DNA of 64,000 bases from Methanocorpusculum sp. (GTDB lineage: Archaea; Halobacteriota; Methanomicrobia; Methanomicrobiales; Methanocorpusculaceae). The notes beneath the pieces are model-generated. The model was given only the letters and a program-made list of their open reading frames with translations, had not been told where the DNA came from and did no database searches. The translations under genes were made by a program, and so were the position numbers. Where the stretch lies: assembly GCA_017387505.1 (NCBI GenBank), contig JAFOFB010000008.1, positions 1 through 64,000 of the forward strand, written 5' to 3'. Below, one piece after another: positions 14,785 through 25,900 of the stretch (its first letter is position 1; the number at the start of each line of letters is the position of its first letter).

Positions 14785-16659
14785 TTAGTCGTAGAAGGTG
14801 TGCTCGCGGTTGTCGCGGCGGAAGTTTCTTCCTCCACGGTCTCCTCCGCGTCTGTCGCCGCCTCTTCTGTCCCCGCCGTCTCTTCTGTAATTGTTTCCGC
14901 CCTTGTTTCCATAAGAGCCGCGGTTATTGTTGTATGACTTGCGCTCTCTAAATCCTCCGCGGTCTCCGCCACGGCGGAAGTCGTTTCCGTCACGCTCAGG
15001 TATCGGGGTTACAACAGATATCTGAAGCTCCTTTCCGCGGATGGTTGCTCCGGCCATGACTTCTGCGACATGGTCTGCGTGCTCAAGCGGGACTTCGACA
15101 AAGGAGTAGTTGCTGTAGAGATCGATTCTGCCGATAGCAGAACCCGGAATGTCGCACTCGCCTGCGAATGCACCGACAATGTCTTTTGGACGAATCTGCT
15201 GGTTCTTTCCAAGAGTGATTCTGAAACGAACCATGCCCGGCTCTGCTCCGCAGTTCTCGTAAGTTCCTTCCTCAACCTCTCCCTTGAATGGAACAGGCTC
15301 TGCTCTCGGCTGAAGCTCGACAATCTCCTCGCTCATGGAGGTCTTGCCGTCTTCTAAGTGCATCTTGAGAAGTGCTGCAGCGACTTCGATACTTGTAACT
15401 TCCTGCTCTTCTGCTTCGGTCTCGGTCTCTAAGAGCTGCTCGACAAGCGGCAGGTAAATCTCAAGCTCTCCGGCCTTCATGACATCGCGAACCTTGTCGA
15501 GGAACAGCTGCTGCTTCATCTCTGCGACATCATCTAAAGACGGAATCGGAGTCTTTGCAATCTTAATCTTTGCGTAGCGCTGAATGTCGCGAAGCTTGTA
15601 AATCTCACGCGGAGCAACGAAGGTCACAGACTTACCGGTTCTGCCGGCTCTGCCTGTTCTTCCGATTCTGTGAACATAGTACTCGACATCCTGCGGTACA
15701 TCGTAGTTGAAGACGATATCAACATCATCCACATCAATTCCGCGGGCAGCTACATCGGTTGCAATCAGAACATCGATAGAGCCAGCTCTGAAGCGTGCCA
15801 TGACGCGGTCACGCTGAATCTGCTTCATGTCACCGTGGAGTGCTTCAACAAAGTATCCGCGTGCCTGCATGCGCGACATTAAGTCATCAACGGTTCTCTT
15901 GGTGTTACAGAAAACAATTGCAAGCTCAGGGTTGTTCATATCGAGCATACGGCAGAGTGCTTCAAGCTTGTCACGCTCGCGGACCTCGATGTAGGTCTGC
16001 TCAATCTGCGGAACAGTAAGCTCCCTTCTGGTAATCTTGACAAAGACCGGGTCTTTCTGGAAGCGCTTGGTGATGTCTAAGATTGGTCCCGGCATTGTTG
16101 CAGAGAAGAGAATGGTCTGTCTCTCGTTAGAGGTCTCGTGGAAGATTGCCTCGATATCCTCACGGAATCCCATATCAAGCATCTGGTCTGCCTCGTCAAG
16201 GACGAACATTGAAACATCTTCCAAGCGAAGAGTGCCGCGGTTAATGTGGTCGATTACACGTCCCGGAGTTCCGATAACAACCTGAACCGGCCCGCGAAGT
16301 GCTCGAAGCTGACGCTCAATCGGCTGTCCGCCGTAGATTGGAACGACGTTTAAGCCGTTCTTGTATTTCATGAGACGGGAGAATTCCTCGGCCGTCTGGA
16401 TAGTAAGTTCTCGGGTTGGAGACAGAACGATTGCCTGGACGTTCTTGTTCTCCGGATTGAGTTTTTCGATAATTGGAATACCAAAGGCCGCAGTTTTACC
16501 AGTTCCCGTCTGCGCCTGGCCTGTTACATCATTACCCTCAAGAATCTGCGGAATAGCCATTACCTGAATCGGGGTCGGCTCTTCAAATCCCATGTCGCTG
16601 ATTGCCTGAAGAACGTCTTCAGAAATCGCGAACTCCGCGAAAGTTTTTGTTTCCTCCAT
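14785..16659 (-). CDS. deaD: DEAD-box RNA helicase with RNA-binding and RGG-rich tail
   Basis: This is an ATP-dependent RNA helicase of the CshA/DeaD type, likely used in ribosome assembly and mRNA turnover. The core shows AQTGTGKT, PTRELTIQ, DEAD, SAT, FCNTKR and HRIGRTGRAGRTG in the standard order within about residues 1-360. A helical linker and a DbpA-like RNA-binding domain (about 465-550) follow. The last 70 residues are Arg/Gly/Asp/Asn-rich with RGG and GGD repeats, typical of flexible RNA-binding tails. The start is taken at 16659 (MEETKTF); the 19 upstream in-frame codons overlap the probable TATA box. The gene is monocistronic. Confidence 0.93.
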   Translation of the reverse strand: MEETKTFAEFAISEDVLQAISDMGFEEPTPIQVMAIPQILEGNDVTGQAQTGTGKTAAFGIPIIEKLNPENKNVQAIVLSPTRELTIQTAEEFSRLMKYKNGLNVVPIYGGQPIERQLRALRGPVQVVIGTPGRVIDHINRGTLRLEDVSMFVLDEADQMLDMGFREDIEAIFHETSNERQTILFSATMPGPILDITKRFQKDPVFVKITRRELTVPQIEQTYIEVRERDKLEALCRMLDMNNPELAIVFCNTKRTVDDLMSRMQARGYFVEALHGDMKQIQRDRVMARFRAGSIDVLIATDVAARGIDVDDVDIVFNYDVPQDVEYYVHRIGRTGRAGRTGKSVTFVAPREIYKLRDIQRYAKIKIAKTPIPSLDDVAEMKQQLFLDKVRDVMKAGELEIYLPLVEQLLETETEAEEQEVTSIEVAAALLKMHLEDGKTSMSEEIVELQPRAEPVPFKGEVEEGTYENCGAEPGMVRFRITLGKNQQIRPKDIVGAFAGECDIPGSAIGRIDLYSNYSFVEVPLEHADHVAEVMAGATIRGKELQISVVTPIPERDGNDFRRGGDRGGFRERKSYNNNRGSYGNKGGNNYRRDGGDRRGGDRRGGDRGGRNFRRDNREHTFYD

Positions 16660-16765
16660 GTTGTAGAATATATAGGATGTTTTAGGATATAGTTTGAACG
16701 TAGGATATATCCTCAATGAATGATTTTATACATGCACATGCGAATAGAAATATACAGGAGGGTTT

Positions 16766-17443
16766 ATGCTTCGAAAAATTATCAAAATCGATGAGGAGAA
16801 GTGCACCGGATGCGGGCTTTGTGCCGAGGCATGCCACGAGGGAGCTATTGGAATTGTGAATAACAAAGCAAAGCTTCTAAGAGAGGATTTCTGTGACGGT
16901 TTAGGCGACTGTCTTCCGGCATGTCCTGAGGATGCCATCTCCTTTGAGGAAAGAGAAGCCGCAGAGTACAATGCCGCGGCAGTTCTTGCGGCAAAGAAGG
17001 CATGTCACCCAACCGGCTGTCCCGGTATGCAGGCGAAGATGATTCAGCGGGAAAAATCCAATGCCGATGTCTCTGCTCCAAGCGAGCTTTCAAATTGGCC
17101 TGTTCAGATAAAACTTGTCCCGACAGCCGCCCCGTACTTTGCGGGTGCTGATTTACTTGTTGCCGCGGACTGTACGGCATTTGCATACGGAAACTTTCAC
17201 GCGGAATTTATCAAAGGCCGTGTTACGATTATCGGATGCCCGAAGCTTGACGGCATTGATTATGCAGAAAAGCTTGGAATTATCTTTTCGCAGAATGACA
17301 TCCGCATGGTAACTGTTACAAGAATGTCTGTTCCATGCTGCGGAGGATTGGAAAATGCCGTGCGGCGTGCGCTTGATGCAAGCGGCAAAGACATTCCGCT
17401 TCGGGTTGTTACTATATCCACTGACGGAAATATCCTTCAGTAA
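16766..17443 (+). CDS. Ferredoxin-domain protein with Cys-rich C-terminal part
   Basis: The 225-residue protein has an N-terminal 2[4Fe-4S] ferredoxin module. The first cluster motif is CTGCGLCAEAC (residues 13-23). The second is CDGLGDCLPACPEDAI, with a spacing a little longer than normal. The remaining 150 residues carry more Cys (ACHPTGCPG, IIGCPKLDG, VPCCGGLENA) and resemble a widespread anaerobe family of ferredoxin-like proteins of unknown partner. A strong Shine-Dalgarno AGGAGG sits 6 bases before the ATG. It may carry electrons for oxidoreductases in methanogenesis, but no partner gene is adjacent. Confidence 0.85.
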   Translation: MLRKIIKIDEEKCTGCGLCAEACHEGAIGIVNNKAKLLREDFCDGLGDCLPACPEDAISFEEREAAEYNAAAVLAAKKACHPTGCPGMQAKMIQREKSNADVSAPSELSNWPVQIKLVPTAAPYFAGADLLVAADCTAFAYGNFHAEFIKGRVTIIGCPKLDGIDYAEKLGIIFSQNDIRMVTVTRMSVPCCGGLENAVRRALDASGKDIPLRVVTISTDGNILQ

Positions 17444-17487
17444 ATTCTTTTTTAAGATTCTAAAAAAAGTGAATCCTTAAAGGATTC
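17444..17487. terminator. Convergent terminator region
   Basis: Between the ferredoxin gene and leuS lie TTCTTTTTTAAG, AAAAAAAG and a near-palindrome GAATCCTTAAAGGATTC (17471-17487). The T-runs on both strands fit termination of both convergent genes. Confidence 0.5.
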
Positions 17488-20289
17488 TTACTCGACAACG
17501 ATTGCCGGCTTGAATGGTAATGCGGACTTTGCCTTTGCGTGTCCGGAGGTCTCTGCCTCGACAATCTCGACAGTGAGTCCGGTCTCTTTCTCGACGAACT
17601 CCTTTGCTGCGGTGAAGACTGAAACCTCATCGACACCTTCAGCGATTGCAGAGACGAGTTCCGGTGCGAGGGAGTGAACGAGCTTGACGGTCTGCTGTGC
17701 GGCATCGGTTGCTTCCTTGCCCTTTGCGCGGAGTGCTTCGTTTGCCATGACAGTCTTGACCACGTTGCGCTTATCCTCTGCGCCGGAGACAATCTTGAAG
17801 ACTTCCTTCTTCCACTCCGGTGCAATGCAGAGAGTGACCTTCTTTGCCTCAATCTGGACGAGCTTTAAGATGGACTGGATATCCTCGACAGTTCTCTGGA
17901 GAAGCTCCTCAGAGACTTCGACTGCCTTGTTAATCTTTGCCTCATCTGCAACCGGCCAGTCTGCGAAGGATACAAGTCCGTTTGCGTCGCGTCCTGTCTT
18001 CTTCCAGAGCTCTTCTGCGGTGTACGGGATGACTGGTGCCATTAAGCGGATCCACTGGGACATGACGTCTTTAACGACTGCACCCTGCTGTGCTCCTGCT
18101 AAACGCTTGCGGTACCATGCGAGGTCAGAGACAACACCGTTGTATGCCTCCTGGAGTGCCTGTCTGGTCTGGAATGCAGTAAGGCACTTGGTTGCTGCGG
18201 CGATTCTCTGCTGCATGCGGGAAACAAGCCATGCGTCAATCGGAGTCTCACCCTCTGCGGACTCTGCATCGAGAACGAGCTGCCACATACGTTCAATCTG
18301 CTTCTTAACAGATAAGACAAGCTCGTTTCTCCAGTCGAAGTCCTGCCACGGCTCGGCAGATCCGACTAAGAACATACGGACAGTGTCTGCTCCGAACTCG
18401 TTTGCGGCATCCTCTAACAGGAAGACGTTTCCTTTGGAGGAGGACATCTTCATACCGTTTAAGAGACCCATACCGAAGACGACCATTCCCTTCGGCTGAA
18501 GCTCTGCCGGGAAGATTGCCTTGTGGTGGAAGAGCTGGAAGGTTAAGTGGTTGGAGATTAAGTCCTTTGCGCTGAAGCGGTAGTCATACGGGTACCAGTA
18601 GAGGAACTCGGCTCTGAGGTCCTTTGCGGTTGCCTCATCGATTGGAAGGTTTGCAGCATCTCCTTTTCCAAGGAAGACATAGTCAAAGACAGCAGGGGTG
18701 AGCTTCTCTGCATCAATCTTTTCGATCTTGTGGGAGATGGTGTAGTATGCCATGTAGATGGTCGAGTCAGAGAGCGGTTCAAAGAGCCACTTCGGATCCC
18801 ACGGGACATGGGTTCCAAGACCGACACGGCGGGAGCATGGCCATTCGCGGAGCCAGTCGGTGGTTCTCTCGAACTCTGCTCTGACCTCTGCCGGGACAAG
18901 CTCTAAGTTCGGGAGCTCCTCGTGGACTGCCTTCTTCCACTCTGCATCACCGTAGTTGATGAACCACTGGTCGTCTAAGATTCTGACGTAAACACGGTTT
19001 CCGCAGCGGCAGATGACACGCTTCTGGCTCATCTCGTGGAACATGATAGAACCGCGCTGTTCAACGAACTCGCGGGTAACATCCTCTCTTGCCTGACGGA
19101 CGGACTTTCCTGCGTGCTCTCCGCAGTTCTCGTTGAGCTTACCCTTGGAGAACTCAGCGGTATAAAGCTCCTGGGTGAGTTCGTCCATTCTCGGGTCGTC
19201 CTGGTTTGGAATCTTGTTCTTCTCGACGATGTCCTGTGCCGGAATCTTTCCGTAGTTTGGAACAGTTACGAGCGAGATTGGAGTAATGTCAGTGTATTTG
19301 CCCTGCTGCTGTAAGTCTCGAAGTGCGATGTAGTCGAACGGTGCGTGGGCTGGAACGGACATGACAAGACCGGAACCCATGTCAGAGTCAACGAAGGATG
19401 CCGGAAGGATCGGGACTTCAGCGCCGGTGTACGGGTTGATTGCCTTCTGGTCGATGAGCTCAGTTCCCATGATTCTGCCAAGCTCGGTTACTTCGTGCTT
19501 CTGCATGCGAAGCTTCTCTGCTGCTTCCTCGGAGATAATCCACTTCTCCCCGTCAACTTCTGCTTTCAGGTAGTTGGTCTCAGGGTTTGCCCAGAGGTTG
19601 GTGACACCAAAGATGGTCTCAGGGCGAAGGGTTGCGCACGGAATCTTGTACTCACCGAACTGGTACATGACAAAGACGAAGTGCATAACTTCTGCGCTGT
19701 CGCCTTCGAGGAGGTCGTGGTCTCCAACAGGCTGATCACAGTGCGGACAGTATCTGACAGGATATTCTCCTCTCTGGACTTTGCCCTGGCCATGAATGTG
19801 AGTGTACTGCCATTCGATGAACTTGCTGTACTGCGGGATGATGGTGGTGAATCTGCGTCTCCAGTCAATGGAAAGACCGAGCTGCTGCATGACGCGCTGG
19901 TACTCGTCTGCGAAGTAGTTGACGATAGTAATCGGATCAGTGAACTTCTCTAAGGTCTCTGCCGGAACGCGGTAAAGTCCGCCATAGAGTTTTAAGGTCT
20001 TCTCATCCTTGTTTGCGATACGCTTTGCAATACCAAGAACCGGTGCTCCGGTGACGTGGAATGCCATCGGGAAGAGGACCTGCTTTCCTCTCATTCTCCA
20101 GAAGCGGGCAACAACATCAGGGATGATGTAGGTTCTTCCGTGTCCGACGTGCATTGCTCCAGACGGGTACGGGAATGCTACGTTTACGTACAGCTTGTCT
20201 TTTTCCGGGTTCGGGTTTGATTCAAACTGCGGAATCCAGTTTTCGCGGATTGCAGGCTCGATTTCGCTCATTACGAGATTTTCTGTCAT
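17488..20289 (-). CDS. leuS: Leucyl-tRNA synthetase
   Basis: LeuRS charges tRNA-Leu. The 933-residue protein is of the archaeal/eukaryotic type. It has an HIGH-type motif HVGHGRTY (residues 47-54), a large CP1 editing insert with the threonine-rich [10 protein letters not shown] segment (about residues 218-230), [15 protein letters not shown], a KMSKS motif KMSSSKGN (about residue 615), and a C-terminal helical anticodon domain. Its length is usual for archaea. The ATG at 20289 is preferred ([12 protein letters not shown]); a Met six residues later is possible. The PIN-ATPase gene ends 20 bases upstream on the same strand. Confidence 0.97.
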   Translation of the reverse strand: MTENLVMSEIEPAIRENWIPQFESNPNPEKDKLYVNVAFPYPSGAMHVGHGRTYIIPDVVARFWRMRGKQVLFPMAFHVTGAPVLGIAKRIANKDEKTLKLYGGLYRVPAETLEKFTDPITIVNYFADEYQRVMQQLGLSIDWRRRFTTIIPQYSKFIEWQYTHIHGQGKVQRGEYPVRYCPHCDQPVGDHDLLEGDSAEVMHFVFVMYQFGEYKIPCATLRPETIFGVTNLWANPETNYLKAEVDGEKWIISEEAAEKLRMQKHEVTELGRIMGTELIDQKAINPYTGAEVPILPASFVDSDMGSGLVMSVPAHAPFDYIALRDLQQQGKYTDITPISLVTVPNYGKIPAQDIVEKNKIPNQDDPRMDELTQELYTAEFSKGKLNENCGEHAGKSVRQAREDVTREFVEQRGSIMFHEMSQKRVICRCGNRVYVRILDDQWFINYGDAEWKKAVHEELPNLELVPAEVRAEFERTTDWLREWPCSRRVGLGTHVPWDPKWLFEPLSDSTIYMAYYTISHKIEKIDAEKLTPAVFDYVFLGKGDAANLPIDEATAKDLRAEFLYWYPYDYRFSAKDLISNHLTFQLFHHKAIFPAELQPKGMVVFGMGLLNGMKMSSSKGNVFLLEDAANEFGADTVRMFLVGSAEPWQDFDWRNELVLSVKKQIERMWQLVLDAESAEGETPIDAWLVSRMQQRIAAATKCLTAFQTRQALQEAYNGVVSDLAWYRKRLAGAQQGAVVKDVMSQWIRLMAPVIPYTAEELWKKTGRDANGLVSFADWPVADEAKINKAVEVSEELLQRTVEDIQSILKLVQIEAKKVTLCIAPEWKKEVFKIVSGAEDKRNVVKTVMANEALRAKGKEATDAAQQTVKLVHSLAPELVSAIAEGVDEVSVFTAAKEFVEKETGLTVEIVEAETSGHAKAKSALPFKPAIVVE

Positions 20290-20309
20290 GATTTTTTCCT
20301 ATATTGTAT

Positions 20310-22334
20310 TTAGTCTACGGGGCGGAGTTTCAGGTCTTCGCCGGCGCCGTAACGGCGCACCATTTCTACAGCGATACTTGAGTTTCTTGCGAGGTGGATT
20401 TCTCCGTGAGCATCCACCGTTGCGGTGAAGAGGTACTCTTTGCCGGAGAAGAGGTCAACAATCTTTCCGGAGTGTTCCGGGCAGATGATTGAGAGCTGTT
20501 TTTTCTCGCTTCTGATTTTGAATCCTGGGCCGCTGCGGGTTGCAGGAGCCTGGATTTCAGTTAGGGTCTCCCTCCCCGGCAGGTCTGATAGTGGACGGAC
20601 GTCGATTCCGATTCCAACCTTGCTTACAACAGCGGCGATGTTTTTGCCTGCTTTTCCAATAGCTGCCGGAACATCGGTGTCATCGATATATACAGCAGCC
20701 TTGGTGTCGGAAATCATGCGGACGACGATGTCGCCTTCGGTGAAGCGGCAGATTTCGTTCTGGATTTCCTTCTCAAGAACTACCCATGCCGGGTTGTCTT
20801 CTGTGACTTCGTAGGTCGGCATGGAGTGGATTGGCGGTGCCTGACGCTCGGCTTCTGCCGGTGCCGGAGCTGGTGCCGGTTCTGCTTTTGGTTTTACAGG
20901 CTCGGCTTTTGCAACTTCTATTTCCTTTGCTTCTGCCTTTGCCTGTTCGATAGTTTTTACAGGCGGGGCTTTTGGAAGGCCGGATGCCGGTGTTACCATG
21001 ACTTCGCCTTCGTATCTGAATGCTTCGGCAACGGTCTCGGTTGTTATGATGTTGGTTAAGCGGACGACAGGTCTTACCTGCGGGTCCCCAATCTGCTCTA
21101 ATGCTTTTGGAACTCCAAAGCCGGTAGATACGTTGTAAATTTCGGAAATATCTCCGCCTTTTACAAAGACCATGGTTGCGACGATCTGCGGGATGAGATT
21201 TAAGTCTACGAGGCTTGCAAGTCTGATTAATGCGTCAAGGGCGGATTTTGCGTGAAGTCCTCCGATGACTTTGATTCCGGACAGGCGAAGGTCTGCGAAG
21301 ACTGCGAGTTCTTCGCTTCTTCTCATTTCGTCAAAGACGACGTAGTCCGGGCGGAGTAAGGTGATGACTTCTCCTGCGGCGGCAATGCTTCCATCAAGTG
21401 AGGTATACTGGGTGATTTTATCGGTCACCATTAAGTCACGCGGAGATTCGATGGTTTTGACGATGTAGTTTTCGCCTGAGAGGTAGGTTGCAATGTTCTG
21501 CTCAAGAGTGGATTTTCCAGAGCCCGGGGTTCCAACGATGAGCATGCCGCCTGCGTTGTTCTTTAAGCGGTCCTTTAATGCTGCTGCAAAGTTGTAGGAC
21601 TCGAATGAGACTTCGCGGGTTGGCCTTACAATGGTGACCTCGATTCCATCAGAGAATGGCGGTCTGGTGGTGGTTATTCTCATTGAGCCAATCTGGGATA
21701 CTGTAACTCCCGGAAGTTCGACTTCTACGAATCCGTCCGGGTGGCGTTTTGCACGCTCAAGGCATTCCTGTGAGATTGCACGAAGTTCGTATTCGGTGCA
21801 TGGTGCGTCACGGATTGTGAGAAGTTTGGATTCGCGGATGTTTCCTTTTCTGGCATACGGGGAGACACGCTCTTTTAAGTATACTGCAAAGGTGTTTTCG
21901 TCGAAGAATTCGTCGATGAGTAATGGGGCGAAGTTGTCGATGGTTTCGGACTTTAAGAAGACGACGTCAAGTCCTTTTGCTTTTGCCACTTCTGCCTGAA
22001 CATAATCGCTGGTTAAAAAGGTCGCGTGGTGTTCAATAGCGACGGCTCTTATCATTGAGTCAATCTCTCCCCCACCGGCGAGTTTGACCTGTTCGAGCTT
22101 CGGGCGTTCTCCTACATATTTTAGCGTGATGAAGTTTTCATCAGCAAGTTTGCAGAGTTTCTGGAGTTCGGCTAAGCCGGAGAATCCTATTTCGCGTCCC
22201 TGATTAGCCTGTGCTTCGAGTTCTGCAAAGACTGCTTCGGGTATAATTATTGCGGCGTCACGATATTCGCCTTTCTCGATTAAGTCAGTGACGCGGCCGT
22301 CGATGACGACGCTGGTATCTGGTACGAGTATCAT
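20310..22334 (-). CDS. PIN-ATPase-KH protein (PINA family)
   Basis: The 674-residue protein combines an N-terminal PIN nuclease domain (VPDTSVVIDGRV at residues 4-15, further acids in GEIDSM and TSDY), a central VirB11/PilT-like ATPase with P-loop GTPGSGKST (about 266-274), and a C-terminal KH-type RNA-binding domain (IGKAGKNIAAVV). A Pro/Ala/Glu-rich linker (about 450-490) joins the last two. Archaeal PINA proteins form hexamers that bind and unwind nucleic acids and have been tied to Holliday-junction processing. Domain calls are firm; the cellular role here is inferred. Upstream sequence has a TATA-like CATAATATAG. Confidence 0.9.
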   Translation of the reverse strand: MILVPDTSVVIDGRVTDLIEKGEYRDAAIIIPEAVFAELEAQANQGREIGFSGLAELQKLCKLADENFITLKYVGERPKLEQVKLAGGGEIDSMIRAVAIEHHATFLTSDYVQAEVAKAKGLDVVFLKSETIDNFAPLLIDEFFDENTFAVYLKERVSPYARKGNIRESKLLTIRDAPCTEYELRAISQECLERAKRHPDGFVEVELPGVTVSQIGSMRITTTRPPFSDGIEVTIVRPTREVSFESYNFAAALKDRLKNNAGGMLIVGTPGSGKSTLEQNIATYLSGENYIVKTIESPRDLMVTDKITQYTSLDGSIAAAGEVITLLRPDYVVFDEMRRSEELAVFADLRLSGIKVIGGLHAKSALDALIRLASLVDLNLIPQIVATMVFVKGGDISEIYNVSTGFGVPKALEQIGDPQVRPVVRLTNIITTETVAEAFRYEGEVMVTPASGLPKAPPVKTIEQAKAEAKEIEVAKAEPVKPKAEPAPAPAPAEAERQAPPIHSMPTYEVTEDNPAWVVLEKEIQNEICRFTEGDIVVRMISDTKAAVYIDDTDVPAAIGKAGKNIAAVVSKVGIGIDVRPLSDLPGRETLTEIQAPATRSGPGFKIRSEKKQLSIICPEHSGKIVDLFSGKEYLFTATVDAHGEIHLARNSSIAVEMVRRYGAGEDLKLRPVD

Positions 22335-22429
22335 GAGATATTCATCTATATTATGGGTTGTCCATCTGATATTATACTACTGTCTTGATTCTGAAAGAAT
22401 GAAAAAAAGAGCAGAGGTGATGTGGTATT

Positions 22430-22825
22430 TTACTTGTAAATATCCTTTGGATCCTTCAGTCTTGGAAGAATCACATTTCCCGAAATATCGCGGAAGAAAC
22501 AGCTCCTATACCCCTCATGACATGCACACCCCTCCTGAGACACAAGATAAATCAGAACATCCTCATCACAGTCTGTTAAAACATCATGCACAGACTGTAA
22601 ATGCCCGGATTCCTCACCCTTTTTCCAAAGCTTACCCCGCGACCTGCTGAAGTAATGTGCAAAACCAGTCTCAAGCGTCAAAGACACAGCCTCACGATTT
22701 GCAAACGCAAACATCAAAACATCTTTCGTCACTGCATCCTGCACAATAACCGGGATTAAACCGTCAGCAGAAAAGGAAAGCTTCTCAAAAAGAGCATTCT
22801 TCTCTGCAACTGACATATAGGACAT
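22430..22825 (-). CDS. hisI: Phosphoribosyl-AMP cyclohydrolase
   Basis: HisI opens the purine ring of PR-AMP in histidine synthesis. From the Met at 22825 (MSYMSVAEKNALF) it has 131 residues, the normal size of a stand-alone archaeal enzyme. Zinc-binding motifs are present: the DCDEDVL segment and the C-terminal SQEGCACHEGYRSCFF. The longer frame upstream would read into promoter sequence. It is divergent from the TPR gene, whose start lies about 100 bases away, so the two promoters share this space. No other his gene is near. Confidence 0.93.
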   Translation of the reverse strand: MSYMSVAEKNALFEKLSFSADGLIPVIVQDAVTKDVLMFAFANREAVSLTLETGFAHYFSRSRGKLWKKGEESGHLQSVHDVLTDCDEDVLIYLVSQEGCACHEGYRSCFFRDISGNVILPRLKDPKDIYK

Positions 22826-22926
22826 GGCTAATACATTGTGCTTTATGGATATTGGTTCTTTTGCTAACCCCAGGAGATACTCTATATACCTGCACACGAA
22901 ATACTTACACATCAGGAGATACCAAA

Positions 22927-25900
22927 ATGGCGGCATTCTTCAACAAAGGAGATAAACAAAATCAGTGGATAGCAAAAGCCGAACAGGCATACGAAAAAGG
23001 GCTCTATGAAGATGCCGCAGAACTGTTTACAAAAGCGGCCGAAGCAGAACCATCAAACACAAACCTCTGGATAAAACTTGCCGCATCACAAAAATACACA
23101 GGAAAATACGAAGCAGCAGAACGCTCATACAAAAAAGCAGTCGAAGCAAACCCTGATGCAGGACAGGCATGGATTCAGCTCTCAATCCTTCTTGGAGACA
23201 GCGGAAGATTCGAGGAAGCATTAAAGGCATTATCCAACGCCGCCTTACCCGAAAACGAAATCCGCCTGCACGAGAGAAAATGTGAATGGCTTGAACGCCT
23301 TGGAAGATATGCCGAGGCCGCAGAGACCGCAAAAAAACTCTGCTCAGCAAACCCGTCATCTAAAACATACCGCGTAAGACTTGCAGATCTGCTCCTTCGT
23401 GCCGGAAGATATGCAGAAGCAAAGGAAATTTATGACGAACTGCTTCGAAGCGAAAACAAATACGCAGCAGACGCAGGCCTCTGCTGTGAATTAACGGGCG
23501 ACACACAAAGCGCACTCTTCCGCTACCGCCAGGCAGAAGAAAGCGACATTCTCGCACGCTATCGTCAGGCACGCCTCGAAGAAGCCGCAGGAGAGTTCAA
23601 AGAGGCCGCACAGTCCTACGCAAAGATACAGCAGGAACTAGCATCCGAGGACTTATCAGTCTCACTTCGCCGCGCATTTTCCCTGATGTTTTCAGGAAAC
23701 AGCAAAGATGCCGCATCTCTTCTCGAAAAGCTCACCGCCAAATTCAACTCCGCACCTGACTTATGGTATCTGCTTGGTGCGGCATCATTCATGAACGGCT
23801 CTCTGAAAAGAGCAGTTGAAGCATTCGACACAGTAATCCGCATTGGTTCAGCCCCTGCTTCCATCTGGTACATGAAAGGAGCAGCAGAGTTCCTTCTTGG
23901 AAAATACAAGGAAGCAGTCGAAAGCTTCGAAAAGACAGGAAGAATGACAGGCGGGGCTTCGGCTCTTAAGTCATCAATGTTTGACGAGGGCGACATTCTC
24001 TTCAACTCTCAGGAGGCATCGCCTGCCAAAGTCGAGTTCGAGACCGCAAACACAGGCCTTCTTTCAATGCAGGCAGTCTCCTTAGCCGCCCTTGGAAAAT
24101 ACAGCGAGGCGGACAAAGCAGCCCGCCTTGTTCTCGACAGCGACTCATCCCGCTCTGACATGGAGCTCTTACGCCTGAGATGCCTTGCAGGTCAGGGCAA
24201 GTACCGTCAGGCAAACGACGCATTCGCCCGCGTGTCCGCAAAGAATCCGGATGACTACACAATCCTCTTCGAACACGCAGAGATTTTGATGCTCACAGGT
24301 GAGTACCAGAAGGCGGCTGAAACCTGGGAGAAGCTTCTCTCCTTATGCCCCGGAAACACACTTGTGTACTCAAGGCTTGCAAAGGCTGCTGTTGCCTCGG
24401 GCGACTATGAGGGAGCAAAGCGTGCGGCAGACCTTCTGCTCGCAGATGTCCCGCATGATTTATTCGCGCTCCTTGCGGCAGGAGACGCCTCCTATGCCGC
24501 AGGCGCTTATGCAGATTCCGAGAGGTACTACGCAGAGGCCGCATCCGTGCAGGAAAACCCTGATGTATTTATCGGACTTGGAAAGGCACAGTTAATGCTT
24601 GGAAAAGCAGACGAAGCAAAAGAGAGCTTTGCCAAGGCAGGAGGCAGTGCCGGGGTTAGAATCCTTGAGGCAAAGTCTGCGGCAGAGGCTGGAAGAACCG
24701 ATGAAGCAGTCTCATACTACACAATGGCTCTCGAAGCAGAACCTGAGAATGTCTCAGCCTCTGCCGCTCTTGCACATGTGCAGATTTTAAGAGGCGAGTA
24801 CCGCGAGGCACTCCCGCTCTTAAAGCGTGCGGCATCTGCATCTGCCAAGCCCGAGTATTACTATGACAAAGCAGTCTGCGAAATTAATCTTGGAAAACTT
24901 GACGAGGCAGAAGAGACGCTTCTCATCTTAACTGAGGTCGATTCCGAAAACCAGGCAGCACTCCTGCTCTTAGCTGACGTGTATGAGCACAAAGGAGAGT
25001 ATGACTCAATGCTTGAGACATACGCACGCTACCTTGAACTCAACACCGAAAACATGGAAGTCTTCAGAAAGGCATCTGCTGTTTACCGCATGAGAGGTGA
25101 GAGCGAAGCCGCCTTAAACGGTTACGAGATGATTCTCGAAAGAAACCCGAATGACAAACTCACCCTCCGCTTCAAGGCCGAAGCTCTCTTTGCATCCGGC
25201 GAGTTCAAAGAAGCCGCAGAGGTCTGTGCTTTAATTCTTGAAGCAGGCGAGGACTTTGGAGTTCGCATGCTCTATGCCGAAGCTCTCGCAAACGCAGGAG
25301 ATAGTGAAGCCGCACAGAAAGAGTACGCGGCAATCCTCAAAAACAACGGAGATTTCGCCGGAGCATTCCTTTCCTATGCCGACCTTCTTTCAAGAAACGG
25401 AGACTATGCACGCGCAGATACCGCATATGCACGTGTAATTCAGGCAGCACCGAAAAACGAGCGTGCATACCTTGAGCGTGCGGCAAATGCGGTCAAGACC
25501 GGAAACTGCGAGGCAATCCTTTCGGCTCTTAAGGAATCTTCGGCAGTTAATCCGAAGAATCCGTATGTGCTCGCCGGAACTGCATACCTCTATGCAGTCT
25601 CAGGACACCCGACAGAAGCTCTTTCATTCTTTGACAAAGCAGAAAGTGCCGGATGCAGGGACCTTGACCTTTACTGCTCGAGAGCATTCATCTACCTTTC
25701 ACAGAGCCGCTTTGACATGTGTGACAAAGCAGCATCCGAAGCCCTCAAGATTCGCCCATCAAACAGAACCGCTCTTCGTCTGAAGGCAAGAGCGCTTGAA
25801 GGGCTTGGAAGATTCGAGGAGGCAGTATCTTACTACAACCTGATGCTCGAAGAAGAGGTCGTAGAAGAGGACTTCCCGCTTCCGCCAATCGAAGAGAAGA

